Assembly: GCF_031143425.1 (NCBI RefSeq)
Contig: NC_090446.1
Span: 654,431,717-654,495,716, forward strand
Origin: Pleurodeles waltl
Taxonomy: Eukaryota > Chordata > Amphibia > Caudata > Salamandridae
Length of the DNA: 64,000 nt
Reading direction: 5' to 3'
Under the pieces are notes generated by a model that saw nothing but the letters and a program-made list of their open reading frames with translations, had not been told where the DNA came from and did not search any database. Position numbers and translations under genes: made by a program. Shown here one piece after another: positions 10,015 to 21,044 of the stretch (position 1 is its first letter; every line of letters starts with the position of its first letter).

Positions 10015-11121
10015 GAATAGGAGATGGAGACATACCCCCGTGTACAGACCCCTAGTGGACTTGGCTACATGGGAGGACAGACAAATAATACTCACCTATA
10101 GACTAGACAGAGCCGCAATCACAGAGCTGTGTGCCCAATTGGAGCCTGACCTGATATCTGCTATCCGTCATCCCACTGGGATCCCCCTCTTGTGCAAGTG
10201 TTATCAGTTCTCCATTTCCTGGCAACTGGTTCTTTCCAAGTGACACTGGGCTTGGCAGCAGGAATGTCACAGCCAATGTTCTCTATAGTGCTGACAAGAG
10301 TGCTGTCTGCCCTGATAAAACACATGTGCAGCTACATTGCATTCCCCCAGGTTAATGATTTGGCCCCTGTGAAGGCCGAGTTTTATGCAATGGGACATAT
10401 CTTCAATATAACTGGGGTGATTGATGGAAAACATATTGCATTTGTCCCCCCGCCAGAATGAACAGGTGTTCAGGGATCGTAAAAGTTTCCACTCTATGAA
10501 TGTGCAGATGGTGTGCTTGGCAGACCAGTATATCTCCCACCTCAATGCTAAGTATCCTGGGTTGGTGCGCGATGCCTTTGTCCTACGGAATAGCAGCATC
10601 CCAAATGTGATTGGCCAACTACAGAGGCACAGTGTGTGGCTAATAGGTGAGCCCTGGTTCCCACCCGGTATATATTGTTGGTGTATGAGTATGGTGTTGG
10701 CCATAAGGGATAGTGTGTGGCTAAATGTTGTCCCTCAATATTTGCAAGTGACTCTGGCTACCCAAACATATCATGGCTGTTGACCCCTGTGAGGAATGCC
10801 AGGACAAGGGCAGAAGAATGTTATAATGAGGCACATGGGCAAACCAGAGGGATCATTGAAAGGACCTCTGGCCTCCTGAAGGCCAGGTTCTGGAGCCTGC
10901 ATCTAACAGGTGGATCCCTGTGCTACTCACCCAAGAAGGTCTGCCAGATAGTGGTGGCATGCTGCATGTTGCAGAACCTGTCCCTTAGATGCCATGTGCC
11001 TTTTCTGCAGGAGGAGGAGATTGGAGATGCCCCTGTGCCAGCAGTGCACCCTATGGACAGTGAGGATGACGAGGCAGAGGATGAGGATGTGGACAACAGA
11101 ACATCTGTAATCTGTCAGTAA
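10015..11121 (+). pseudogene. Harbinger DDE transposase (H1)
   Basis: HARBI1-like nuclease of the DDE_Tnp_4 type. It starts at MNRRWRHTPVYRPLVD, followed by an N-terminal helical region (ITELCAQLEPDLISAIR) and the LSVLHFLATGSFQ motif. The catalytic triad can be read across frames: first Asp in GVIDGKHI, second Asp in RDAFVLRN, Glu in IIERTSGLLKARF. A short intron of about 100 bp lies at roughly 10648-10748, with donor GTGAGC; the acceptor has changed from CAG to CAA. Frameshifts occur near 10190 and 10460. An acidic tail (SEDDEAEDEDVDN) ends the protein. All three catalytic residues survive, but frameshifts and the lost acceptor make it inactive. It converges with Myb-1. Confidence 0.88.
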
Positions 11122-11409
11122 TTCCAATGACACAAAGGTGAGACAGTGCAACTTTACATTTCAATGACTTTGGTTGTATTATGTGTGGCATTGGCATGCT
11201 GGTATTTCCCACTTCTATACCCACTTACTGTTCCCTCCGGTTAATAATTTTGCAGATGTTGGTCATTTGACAAATACTCCTGGTGTGATCACAACAGCTA
11301 GCTACAGACATTAATTCTTTGCTCATTCTATGTACAGTTCATTTGCAATAGTTGTACCTGTTTCAATCAATAAATATCTGAAATACATTACATACTCATA
11401 ATCGATTTT

Positions 11410-13119
11410 TATCAAAGGGGGTAGTGATAATATATAGAGGGGAATGTGCAATGGGATGGCGTGATGCTGGAGAAAAGTCGGGTATTGTTCCAGTCTGTTT
11501 GTAGCACAGGTGCATTGTCCATGGGGACATAGGAAGGGGAGCAGTGGCAGTTCGAGGTGGACAGGGTGACTGAGTGGGCCACAAGGGGGACAATCAGGAG
11601 AGTCTTATTTTCTGGGAAAGGTCTTGGCAAGTGTCTCTGGCTTCTGTCTGGATTGCCGGGAACATTTGTGGGGTGGTTCACCTTCTGTAGGGGAGGGGTG
11701 CTGGTGGCCTGTGCGTCCTGTGTCGGGGCCTCCTGGCCACCAGCGGAAGTGGAAGACTGTTCATTTGACTGGCTAGTGGCAGGGGCCCACTGGTGTGACA
11801 CTGCCTCCCTCATAATATTGGCCATGCCTGCCAGCACCGCTGCTATGGAGATCAGGGTGTTGTTGATGGCCTGCAAGTCCTCCCTGATCCCCTGGTACTG
11901 TCCCTCCTGCAGCCACCTGTTCTCCTGCACGTTGTCTAGGATCTGGCCCATCGTGTCCTGGGAATGTTGATAGTCTCAGGATCTTGGAGAGTGCCTCCTG
12001 GAGAGTTGGTTCCCTGGTCCTGTCCTCCCCCTGGCACACAGCAGTCCTCCCAGTGTCCCTGTTGGCCTATGTCTCTGTCCTCTGAACTGTGTGCCCACTG
12101 CCACTGACCCCAGGTCCCTGATTGTCTTGTGTGGAAGGTGTGGCCTGAGATCCCTGTACAGGTGGGCACACTGCTGATTGACGTGTCCTGGGGACAGAGG
12201 TTTGAGGACACTGGGTGGGTGCTGTGATGTTGGTTCCTGATGGGGGAGGCTCTGTGGTGGTCTGTGACTGGGCTTGGTTAACCAGCTGGCCAGTGGTCCC
12301 TGATGGGCAAGGTAGATTGTCCAGATCCTGAAGATCAGAGTTACTGTCATCACTGTGGGACTCTTCAGTTGGGGGACTGGATAGTGCTGGCACCTCTCTC
12401 CGGTGACATTGGCTGGGGTACCTGTGGGGATGTAAATGATGTGTTATGGTTAATGTGTGTGAAATATTGTACATCCCTGGCTTCCCCTCTATGGTTGGTG
12501 TTGCCCTGTCAGCTTTTACTTGTGTATGTTGGTGTATGGTGGGATTGTTAGTTGTCTATGGTGTGCATGCTTTAGTGATGACATGCAGGGCTGTGAGGGG
12601 TGTCCATGCATTGGTACAGCATGCAGAGCTTGGCATTGGGATTGAAGATTTGTGATGGTGGAGTGTTTAGGATGTAGTGGAGTGATAGGAGTGAGGGTGA
12701 GGGTATGTGATGGCATGCAGGTGGGGGGTGATAATAGTAGAGAAATGACTTACCAGAGTCCAGTCCTCCTCTGACTCCGACAAGGCCCTCAAGATGCAGC
12801 ATTGCCAAGACATGCTGTGAGTTGTGGGGGAGGAGGTAGGGGTCCACCGCCAGTCCTCTGGATAACAAGCTGGTGTCTTGCTGCTGTGGAACATACCTTC
12901 CCCCGAAGGTCGTTCCACCTCTTCCTGATGTCTTCCTGTTCTGAAGTGCTGTCCCACGGCGTTGACCCTGTCAAAGATTCTCCGCCATAGCTCCATTTTC
13001 CTTGTTATTGATATCTGCTGCACCTATGCTCCAAATCGCTGTGGCTCTACCCTGACGATTTCCTCCACCATAACCCTTAACTCATCCTCAGTGAAACAGG
13101 GGTGATCTTGTGGTGCCAT
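11410..13119 (-). pseudogene. Harbinger Myb/SANT accessory gene Myb-1 (H1), two exons
   Basis: Exon 1 (13119-12754) starts with an ATG giving MAPQDHPCFTEDELRVMVEE, has helices around ALWRRIFDRVNAVGQH-type sequence (here ELWRRIFDRVNAVGQH), and ends at GTAAGT. Exon 2 starts at 12421 after CCCCACAG and runs to about 11410. The first exon is a Myb/SANT-like DNA-binding domain; a frameshift after VGQHFRTG destroys helix 3, which H2 keeps as NIRKRWNDLRGKV. Exon 2 is Ser/Pro/Thr-rich, then has a helical segment (MGQILDNVQENRWLQEG) likely to mediate oligomerisation. Stops and frameshifts in exon 2 show decay. Confidence 0.82.
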
Positions 13120-13688
13120 AGGTGTTATGTGACGTGTGTTTGTGAGGGTGTGTTGGGTAATGTGTTGGGGTGTGTGAAGTGGGCTGCGTGGGGGATGTAT
13201 GGATGTATGTGGTGTGTTTATGTGGTTGTGTCAGTGGTCTTGGTGTCAGTCTTGTGCCAATGATTTGTATTCGTAAGGGGTTGTGGGTAATGGGGGTGTG
13301 TGTTTTATAGTGGTGCGGGTGTGTGGGTGTGGTGTGTGTATGGGTGTCAGGTGTGTGTTGTTTGAATTGTCCAATGGGGAGTTGTTTTGTCTGTGGGTGT
13401 CCATTGTGAGCCGCCAACGGTTTACCGCCGTTGAATGTCCACCATGGTGATTCGTGGGGCATAATGTGGTGGGCGTTGCTCTGTTGGCGTAATGGTGTGG
13501 GTTTTGATACTGTCACTTTATCACTGACCTTTGGTCTGGTGGATTTGTGTTTGTGGCTGAATTCTGTCAGATTGGTGTGTGTGTGTGTGTCATAATATGG
13601 TGAACGGATATCCACCGCCGTGGTGGTAAGTTGGCGGCCGTCAGCATGGCGGTAAGCGGGATTTACTGCCAGGGTCATAATGAGGACC
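13120..13688. other. H1 right terminal region
   Basis: A GT-rich (CA-rich on the other strand) upstream region of Myb-1 followed by GCGGTAAG-type subterminal motifs and the right inverted terminal repeat. It mirrors 17544-18109 of H2. It would include the Myb-1 promoter, but no clear core element is visible. Confidence 0.6.
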
Positions 13689-14011
13689 TTTATATCATTT
13701 CTACAGTGATATCTCAATGTATACTTTTTGAATTTTGATCAATTTGACCCGCATCTTACCAGACAAATATTATATATTTTTCTAAACACTGTGTGGTGTA
13801 TTTATGTGGTGTTCTACTGTGTTATTGCATGATTTATTGCAGAAATACTTTACACACTGCCTTCTAAGCTAAGCCTGACTGCTCAGTGCCAAGCTACCAG
13901 AGGGTAGGCACAGGATAATTTGGATTGTGTGTGACTTACCCTAAATAGAGTGAGGGTCCTTGCTTGGACAGGGGGAAACCTGACTGACAACCAAAGACCC
14001 CATTTCTAACA
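13689..14011 (-). mobile_element. LTR fragment (TGTTAGAAATGG family)
   Basis: Read on the minus strand, it starts TGTTAGAAATGGGG and matches the first part of the complete LTR at 42545 (CAGTCAGG, GTGTAAAG, CAATAAATCAT, AATACACCACA blocks). It lies just downstream of the gag remains in the same orientation, so it may be the 3' LTR of that provirus with pol and env deleted. The left part is missing where H1 begins. Confidence 0.75.
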
Positions 14012-14039
14012 GTGACCATGCACTTTTTCCTTATTATAA

Positions 14040-14790
14040 GGACCTTTCTTATCCACTTCTCACGAAGCAGCCAACACACATTCTTCTTCACCTGAACTAT
14101 CCGACAACCAGACATCGTTTATTCCATTCTCACTGTGTAAAGGAAATTGGTGTACTGCATTATTACTCTGATTAATTTTCTGACTCGTGACCACCTGAGA
14201 AAGCATCACCGGTTGCTGATCCTTAGGAGACAGAACGTGAATTTGTTGTGCAGGCACCATCTGCACTTATGGCTGCATCTGTTGCAATTGGGGTAATTGT
14301 ACTTGTTGCACCTGTGGTTGTACATTTTGCATAAACCCTGCATCAGATTTATATTATTCTGGAAATTTGGAATTTGACCTCTCATTCTTGATCCTCTCAT
14401 TTTCTGAAAAGCATTGACACCATTCATGTGTTGGACAAAACCTCACTGCCTTTTCCAATGTCCTTCAACTCTGCAAATGTGACAAGGAAACAATTTCTTT
14501 CCCTGAGACTCTCCCTGTATCGTGACAGAATTCAAATCCACACCTCGATTTATACTTCCATCGACATTCCTCCACGTCCTTTACCTCTGCCTTGATTCTG
14601 AAACATACCACTTCCCTGTTGCTGCTGTTGAGTTGGAAATCCTTCCAGGAGGCCTGTTTGTGCAGCGTTGATATGCTTCACCATTGCCTTTTCCTTCAAC
14701 CTTTTCTGTTTCAGTTCAATCTCATCACTACAGTATTTTGCATACTGCAACACCTAATCAATCGGCTTTGCTTGCCAACAAATCAAATGA
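14040..14790 (-). pseudogene. Endogenous retrovirus gag, C-terminal part
   Basis: Minus-strand fragments include a Gln-rich and Arg/Gly-rich segment (14753-14550, with QQQQQ and GRGKGRG) like a nucleocapsid-type basic tail, then two further overlapping pieces down to 14060 rich in Asn, His and Cys. They continue the gag of 15442-15999 across a SINE insertion. Frames are broken, and no protease or polymerase follows before the LTR, so the internal region is deleted. Confidence 0.6.
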
Positions 14791-14796
14791 TTCTTA

Positions 14797-15167
14797 ACCA
14801 TGGAGAAGTGGAGAAGTGTGTCACAATGGTTAGAGCAGCAGACCCTGATGCAGAGACCTGGCCCGGGACCAGCGTTCAATTCCCGCCTTGGTGGGTCTTG
14901 GGCTCAATTCCATTGGACCAGATATTTCTCGCCTCATTGCCTAATCTAATTAATGGGTCCCACTCTGTAACTCTGGGCAATAGCTTGCTTAATCTCCACA
15001 ACGGCCCCGACAGTGCTTGGATGCCTGGCTTCAGCCTAGGGGTGCCCAGGAGTGGGCACCTCACAGGAAAAAGCCAGAAGGGGTTCCACAGCGGTATGCA
15101 TACAGCGCCTTGAGACCCTACCAGGTCAGTAGTGCGCTATACAAGTGCGAAGTTTACAGTTTTATCT
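14797..15167 (+). mobile_element. tRNA-derived SINE with L2/CR1-like tail
   Basis: The head has an A-box-like TGGTTAGAGCAG and a B-box-like GCGTTCAATTCC about 50 bp apart, the RNA polymerase III promoter layout. The 3' end GCGCCTTGAGACCCTACCAG ... GTGCGCTATACAAGTGCGAA resembles tails that L2/CR1-clade LINEs recognise. It interrupts gag in the opposite orientation. The target duplication was not resolved. Confidence 0.7.
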
Positions 15168-15189
15168 GGCTAATTTTAGGTCTCAATCC

Positions 15190-16133
15190 TTCCACAAATT
15201 AATCATGTCTTTCGGCTCTATTGTTTCTTTACCACTGTAATGTTTAAATGCTTTTAACAACCTCTCATAGTATGCATGAATCGATTCTTTCCCTTCCTGA
15301 ACTGTTCTATCTATGCGTTTGCCAATCAATGTTTTTCGGCGAAATTCTCAATTTCAAGCACTCAATGAAATTATAGTAATATTTCATTACTTCAGGAGAA
15401 GGTACACATGTTGATGGATCTCTTGGCGGCTCACTTGTTGGTCAATCTATACTCCTCTTGCACTCGATCCATGCACATGCTGGAACCACTATCTCTAAAA
15501 CAGTGTTCAAATCCTCCCTCAGGCATTTTGCAAGTTTCACAAACCTATCTGTCTGCTGGTACCATTCCACTGGTTTATCTCTCAACCTGGGGTAATCATT
15601 TGTAAATGATAAAATGTCACTCCTGCTCCAAGTAACATTTACAAAATTCCCTCTTGGAATCTCTCTTATTGGTGAAATTTTTAGTGGCTCTTTAATTTGT
15701 GATACATCTACAGGAGGAGTATCTGACCCTTTCCTGGGCCTTTCTCTCTTCTTGACCCATCTGACTTCCAATTTTTCTAAAGCTCTCCAAATTTGCACAT
15801 TCTGAAGTAGCTGTCTAATATGTGTTTTCATCCCCGCAGACCTCATGTGCTCAAAATCTTCAGCTTCGCAAGCTAACCTATAACTCCTTTTCAGGCTTTT
15901 CATTTTCGTAAGATCTATTTCATATGTATCTGATAAATCTTGTAGTTGCCGATGCACTTCAGCTGCTCCCTCTGTAATTAATGGACACAAATGTCTCAAC
16001 CCAGCCTCAGTATAAGACTCAAGTCAGTTTACTCCTAATGTCCCCTCAAGAAGCTCACCTGCTTCTATCGACAACCTTGACTTGTTTATAAACTCCTTTT
16101 CTATGAACTGACTCTCTGGAACATTTGAAACAC
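15190..16133 (-). pseudogene. Endogenous retrovirus gag, capsid region
   Basis: An open frame of 185 codons (15999-15442) plus flanking broken frames on the minus strand encodes a capsid-like segment. It has a basic linker (WVKKRERPRKGSD), a proline-containing junction and a helical block starting FTNDYPRLRDKPVEWY, the layout of the N-terminal capsid domain of gamma/epsilon-type retroviral Gag. The family level is inferred from overall pattern only. It is interrupted upstream by a MITE and downstream by a SINE. Confidence 0.65.
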
Positions 16134-16136
16134 TTA

Positions 16137-17027
16137 GGGCCATATTTATACTTTTCGACGCACAACTGCGCCAACGCAGTTGTGCGTCAAAAAATCTAAC
16201 GCCGGCTAACGGCATTCTGAAGCGCCATGCGGGCGCCGTATTTATTCAATGACATTAGCCGGCGGAGCTGCCTGGTGTGCGTCAAAAAAAATGACGTACA
16301 CCAGGCAGCGCCGGCGTAGAGGAATATGGAGCTTGGGCGCCAAAAAATGGGGCAAGTCAGGCTGAGGCAAAATTTTCGCCTCAACCCGATTTGCGCCATT
16401 TTTTTTAACTCCCAACCCCCATTGAAATGACTCCTGTCTTAGCAAAGACAGGAGTCATGCCCCCTTGCCCCCTTGCCCAATGGCCATGCCCAGGGGACTT
16501 CTGTCCCCTGGCATGGTCATTGGGCATAGTGGCATGTAGGGGGGCACAAATCAGGCCCCCCTATGCCACAAAAAAACACAAAAAAATGACTTACCTAAAC
16601 TTACCTTAAGTTCCCTGGGATGGGTCCCTCCATCCTTAGGCGTCCTCCTGGGGTGGGCAAGGGTGACAGGGGGGGTCCCTGGGGGCATGGGAGGGCACCT
16701 CTGGGCTCCTTCAGAGCCCACAGGTCCCTTAACGGCTGCCCTGACCAGGCGCTAAAAAACGACGCAAAAGCGGCTAAACGTCATTTTTTTTGCCCAGGAG
16801 TGTAAATACGGCGCACATGCCTCGGAGTCCATTTTTTAGACGGGAACGCCTACCTTGCATATCATTAACGCAAAGTAGGTGTCCACGCTAAAAAATGACG
16901 CAAACTCCATGGACTTTGGCGCTAGACGCGCCTAACGCCAGAGTATAAATATGGAGTTCGTTTTGCGTTGAATTTGCGTTAAAAAAAACTACGCAAATCC
17001 GGCGCAAACGGAGTATAAATATGGCCC
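16137..17027. mobile_element. Harbinger MITE, 891 bp, perfect 16-bp TIRs
   Basis: Both ends read GGGCCATATTTATACT as perfect inverted repeats, and the flanking TTA (16134-16136, 17028-17030) is a 3-bp duplication, typical of PIF/Harbinger. The interior has repeated GACGCA / AAAAAATGACG motifs and a G/C-rich core (CCCAGGGGAC / GTCCCCTGG palindrome), with no transposase. It is a close relative of the MITE at 26524-27435 and shares its terminal sequence with HX. It disrupts gag. Confidence 0.92.
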
Positions 17028-17030
17028 TTA

Positions 17031-17540
17031 ATTCTTCCAACCACCTCATAAATTTCTGTGCAGTCAAACCCTCTAATGAAATATTACCAGATTGCATACT
17101 CTGTAACTGTTGCTGCATTGGGCTCACACGTTGAGGAGTCAATTTTTAACTCGGGACCATTACATGATCCCGCCGTTTCAGAATTTCTAACAGGGGTTAA
17201 ATCTAATAACGACCTTGATATATTTAGAGTCTGTCTTATAGGTGACATTAACCTAGTGTTTTCATTCTGGTTTTGAACTCCTTCGTTATCAGCACTCTTT
17301 TTGCCTTGAACATATAAAGGCACAATTGGACAAATGTAATAGGTACCAACACTGCATCTGGACTTAATCTGATCTCTACGTTCTGAGATTGCACCACTCC
17401 TACATTCTGCATTTGAGGTAGTAACATCGGAGTTGGCTCTGTCTGAACTAACATCGGTTCCTGTAAAGTCTGTCCTGAGGATACTACTAGATTAGTAGTT
17501 GTATTCACAATCGGTACATCTGGTTAAATCCTAGGAACAC
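17031..17540 (-). pseudogene. Endogenous retrovirus gag, middle-N-terminal part
   Basis: Minus-strand frames 17508-17248 and 17323-17084 carry Gln/Pro/Val-rich sequence ending in a short hydrophobic stretch. They link the capsid part (across the 16137 MITE) with the N-terminal part at 31.8-32.1 kb (across H2). Stops and frameshifts are present. Confidence 0.5.
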
Positions 17541-18109
17541 TAAGGCCCTCATTATGACATTGGCGGTAAATCCCACTTATAGCCACGCTGACTGCCTCCA
17601 ATTTACCGCGGCGGCGGATATCCGTTCACCATATTACACACACACACAAATCCGTCACTATTCAGCCACACACACAAATCTGCCACACTAAAGGTCAGTG
17701 ATAAAGTGGCGGTATCAAAACCCACACCGTTACAGCAACAGAAAAACGCCCACCACATTATGACCCACAACTCACCATGGCGGACATTCCATGGCGGTAA
17801 ACCATTGGCGGTACATACCGCCACGCTCAAAATGGACACACACAAACAAAACAACACCACATTGGACAATTCAAGCAACACACACCTGACATCCATACAC
17901 ACACCACACCCACACCACTATAAAACACTCACACCACATTACCCACAACCCTTTATCATTCCAAACAATTGCCAGCAGAGAGACATCAAGACCACAGACA
18001 CAACCAGAGTCACACACTATGCACACCTATACACCACTCATGCACCCAACATCACACACCCCAACACTTTACCCAGCACACCCTCACCTTCACACCTCAC
18101 ACAACAACC

Positions 18110-19817
18110 ATGGCACCACAAAGACACCCCCGCTTCACAGAAGACGAGCTAAGAGTCATGGTGGAGGCACAGTTATTTGGAGCACAGGTGAGCAGATATT
18201 GATAGTTAGGAAGATGGCGCTATGGCGGAGAATCGTGGACAGGGTCAATGCCGTGGGACAGCACCGACGAACTAGGGATAACATCAGGAAGAGGTGGAAC
18301 GACCTACGGGGGAAGGTACGTTCCATTGCAGCAAGACACCAGCTCGCTTTACAGATGACTGGGGGTGGACTCCCACCTCCTCCCCCACAACTCACAGCAT
18401 GGAAGGAGCAAGTCTTGGCAATCCTGCATCCTGAGGGCTTGGCCGGAGTCGAAGGAGGTCTGGACTTTGGTAAGTCAACTTTCAACAATTATCACCCCCC
18501 TACCTGCATGCCATCACATACCCTCACCCTCACCCTCATTCCCATCACTCCACCACCTCCCACACACCCCAACATCACATCTCACGTATCCCAATGCCAA
18601 GCCCTGCATGCTCTACCAATGCCTGGACACCACTCACAGCCCTACATGGACACTTATCACTAAAGCATGCACACCATAGAGAACTAACAATCCCACCATA
18701 CACCAACAAACACAAGTGAAAGCTGCCAGGGCAAATACAACCAAAGATGGCAAGCCATGGATGCACAATATGTCAGACACAGAAACCATAACACATCATT
18801 TACATCCATACAGGTATCCCAGCCAATGTCAGCGGCGAGGATGTGCCAGCAATATCCAGTCCCCCAATTGAAGAGGCCCACAGTGATGGCAGCAACTCTG
18901 GTCTTCAGGATCTGGATGACGAACCTGGCCCATCAGGGACCTCTGGATAGCCGGCTACCCAGGGCCAGTCACACATCACCACAGAGCCTCCCCCATCAGG
19001 AAGCGCCACCATAGCACCCACTCAGCATACCCACACCTCTGTCCCCAAGGCATGTCAGTTAACAGTGTGACCAGCTCTACAGGGACCCCAAGCCACACCT
19101 CATACCCAAGACAATCAGGGACCTGGGGTCAGTGGCAGTGGGCACACAGTTTAGGGGACAGAGGCACAGGCCAAAAGGGAAACTGGGAGGACTGCTGTGC
19201 ACCAGGGGGAGGAGAGCCCAGGGAACCGACTCTCCAGGAGGCACTTGCAGAGATCCTGAGAGCCTATCAACATTCCCAGGACACGATGGGCCCGATCTTG
19301 GACAACGTGCAGGAGAACAGGTGGCTGCAGAGGACAGTACCAGGGGATCAGGAAGGACGTGCAGGCCACCAACAACACCCTGATCTCCATAGCAGGGGTG
19401 CTGGCAGACATGGCCAACATTATGAGGGAGGCAGTCACACAACAGCGGGCCCCTGCCACTAGCCAGACATCTGAACAGCCTTCCACCTCCGCTGCCGCTA
19501 GTGGTCAGGAGGCCCACCACAGGACTCACAGACCATCAGCACCCTTCCCCCTGCAGAAGGAGAACCATCCTGCAAACGTTCCCTGTGATCCAGACAGAAG
19601 ACAGAGACACTTGCCAAGACCCCCACCAGGAAATGAGACTCTCCTGATTGTCACCCTTGTGTCCCACTCTATCACCCTGTCCACTCTGAACTGCCATTGC
19701 TCCCCTTCCTATGTCCCCTTGGACAAATGCACCTGTGCTACAAACATACTGGAACAATACCCTGGACTCTCCTCCATCATCATCCCATCCCCTTGCACTT
19801 GCCCCTCTATATTTTAG
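18110..19817 (+). pseudogene. Harbinger Myb/SANT accessory gene Myb-1 (H2), two exons
   Basis: Exon 1 (18110-18469) begins with ATG (MAPQRHPRFTEDELRVMVE) and ends at GTAAGT. Exon 2 starts at 18814 after CATACAG and ends at a TAG at 19815-19817, followed by AATAAA at about 19824. The three Myb/SANT helices are RFTEDELRVMVE, ALWRRIVDRVNAVG and NIRKRWNDLRGKVRSIAA, the last being the recognition helix. Compared with H1, a short deletion and stop after VSRY break the link between helices 1 and 2. Exon 2 is Pro/Ser/Thr/His-rich with an oligomerisation-type helix (NNTLISIAGVLADMANIM). Several stops remain, so it is a pseudogene. It converges with the transposase. Confidence 0.85.
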
Positions 19818-19984
19818 CACTTCAATAAACACCCTTGAAAAAAAAGAAGTCTGGAGTATGTCATATTTTCAATTATGTATTGATTCAAACAGGAACAAAC
19901 ATTGCAATTCAACTGTACTGAAAATGAGCATAGATCAATGACCTGTAGCTGGCTGCAGTGATCACACCAGGAGTATTTGTGAGG

Positions 19985-21044
19985 TCACCAACATCTGCAA
20001 AATGAATTGCCAGAGGGAACAGTAAGTGGGCATAGAAGTGGGAAACGCACATGGCGTCTCAGGGCTAGGTTGTGCAACATGCAGCATGCCACTACTATCT
20101 GGCAGACCTTCTTGGGTGAGTAGCACAGGGATCCATCTATTAGATGCAGGCACCGGAACCTGGCCTTCAGGAGGCCAAAGGTTCTTTCAATTATCCTCCT
20201 GGTTTGCCCATGTACCTCACTATAACGTTCCTCTGCCCTTGTCCTGGCATTTCTCACAGGGGCCAGCAGCCATGTTAGGTTTGGGTAACCAGAGTCACCT
20301 GCAAATATTGAGGGACAACATTTAGCCACACACTATCCTATATGGCCCACACCATACCCATACACCAACATATACTGGGTGGGAAACAGGACTCATCTAT
20401 TAGCCACACCCTGTGTCTCTGTAGATGGCCCATTACATTTGGGATGCTGCTATTCCGTAGGACAAAGGCATCATGCACTGACCCAGGATACTTAGCATTT
20501 ACGTGGAAGATGTACTGGTCCGCAAGGCACACCATCTGTACATTCATAGAGTGAAAACTTCCGATTTCTGAACACCTATTCATTCTGACGGGGGGACGAA
20601 TGCAATATGTGTTCCAGCAATCACTCCAATTATGTTGGGGATATGTCCCACTGCATAGAAGTCAGCCTTCACTGTGGCCAAATCTTCAACCTGGGGAAAT
20701 ACAATGTAGCGGCACATGTGTTTAATCAGGGCAGACAACACTCTTCTCAGCACTATAGAGAACATTGGCTGTGACATTCCTGCTGCCAAGCCAATTATCA
20801 CTTGGAAAGAACCAGTTGCCAGGAAATGGAGAACTGATAGCACTTGCACAAGAGGGGGTATCCCATTGGGGTGACGGATAGCAGATATCAGGTCAGGCTC
20901 CAATTTGGCACACAGCTCTGTGATTGTGGTCCTGTCCAGTTTATAGGTGAGGATAATTTGTCTGTCCTCCAGTTTTGCCAAGTCCACCAGGGGTCTGTAC
21001 ATGGGGGTATGTATCCCTCTCCTATTCATCCGCAGCGGTAGCAA
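19985..21044 (-). pseudogene. Harbinger DDE transposase (H2), first catalytic Asp lost
   Basis: Same protein as in H1, starting near 21044 and broken into three frames (21044-20580, 20583-20338, 20329-19985). Motifs: LSVLHFLATGSFQ, then GVIAGTHIAF where the first catalytic Asp is Ala, then HDAFVLRNS with the second Asp, then IIERTFGLLKARFRCL with the Glu. The intron at about 20300-20400 keeps its TTTGCAG acceptor, but the donor is altered (GATGAGT for GGTGAGT). It would not cleave DNA even with frames repaired. Confidence 0.88.

Larger units (their letters stand above)
4326..13688 (+). mobile_element. PIF/Harbinger transposon H1 (9.4 kb)
   Basis: The left end GGCCCTCATTACGACCCTGG matches the reverse complement of the right end GGTCCTCATTATGACCCTG (right end 13670-13688). 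The flanking triplets (TAT left, TTT right) do not match perfectly, so the target duplication is eroded. Inside are a DDE transposase on the plus strand (10015-11121) and two Myb/SANT genes on the minus strand (13119-11410 and 9610-7014). The transposase and the first Myb gene converge. H2 has the same three genes in the same arrangement, inverted in the window. H1 carries a hammerhead-repeat array (5025-6375) that H2 lacks. Confidence 0.85.
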
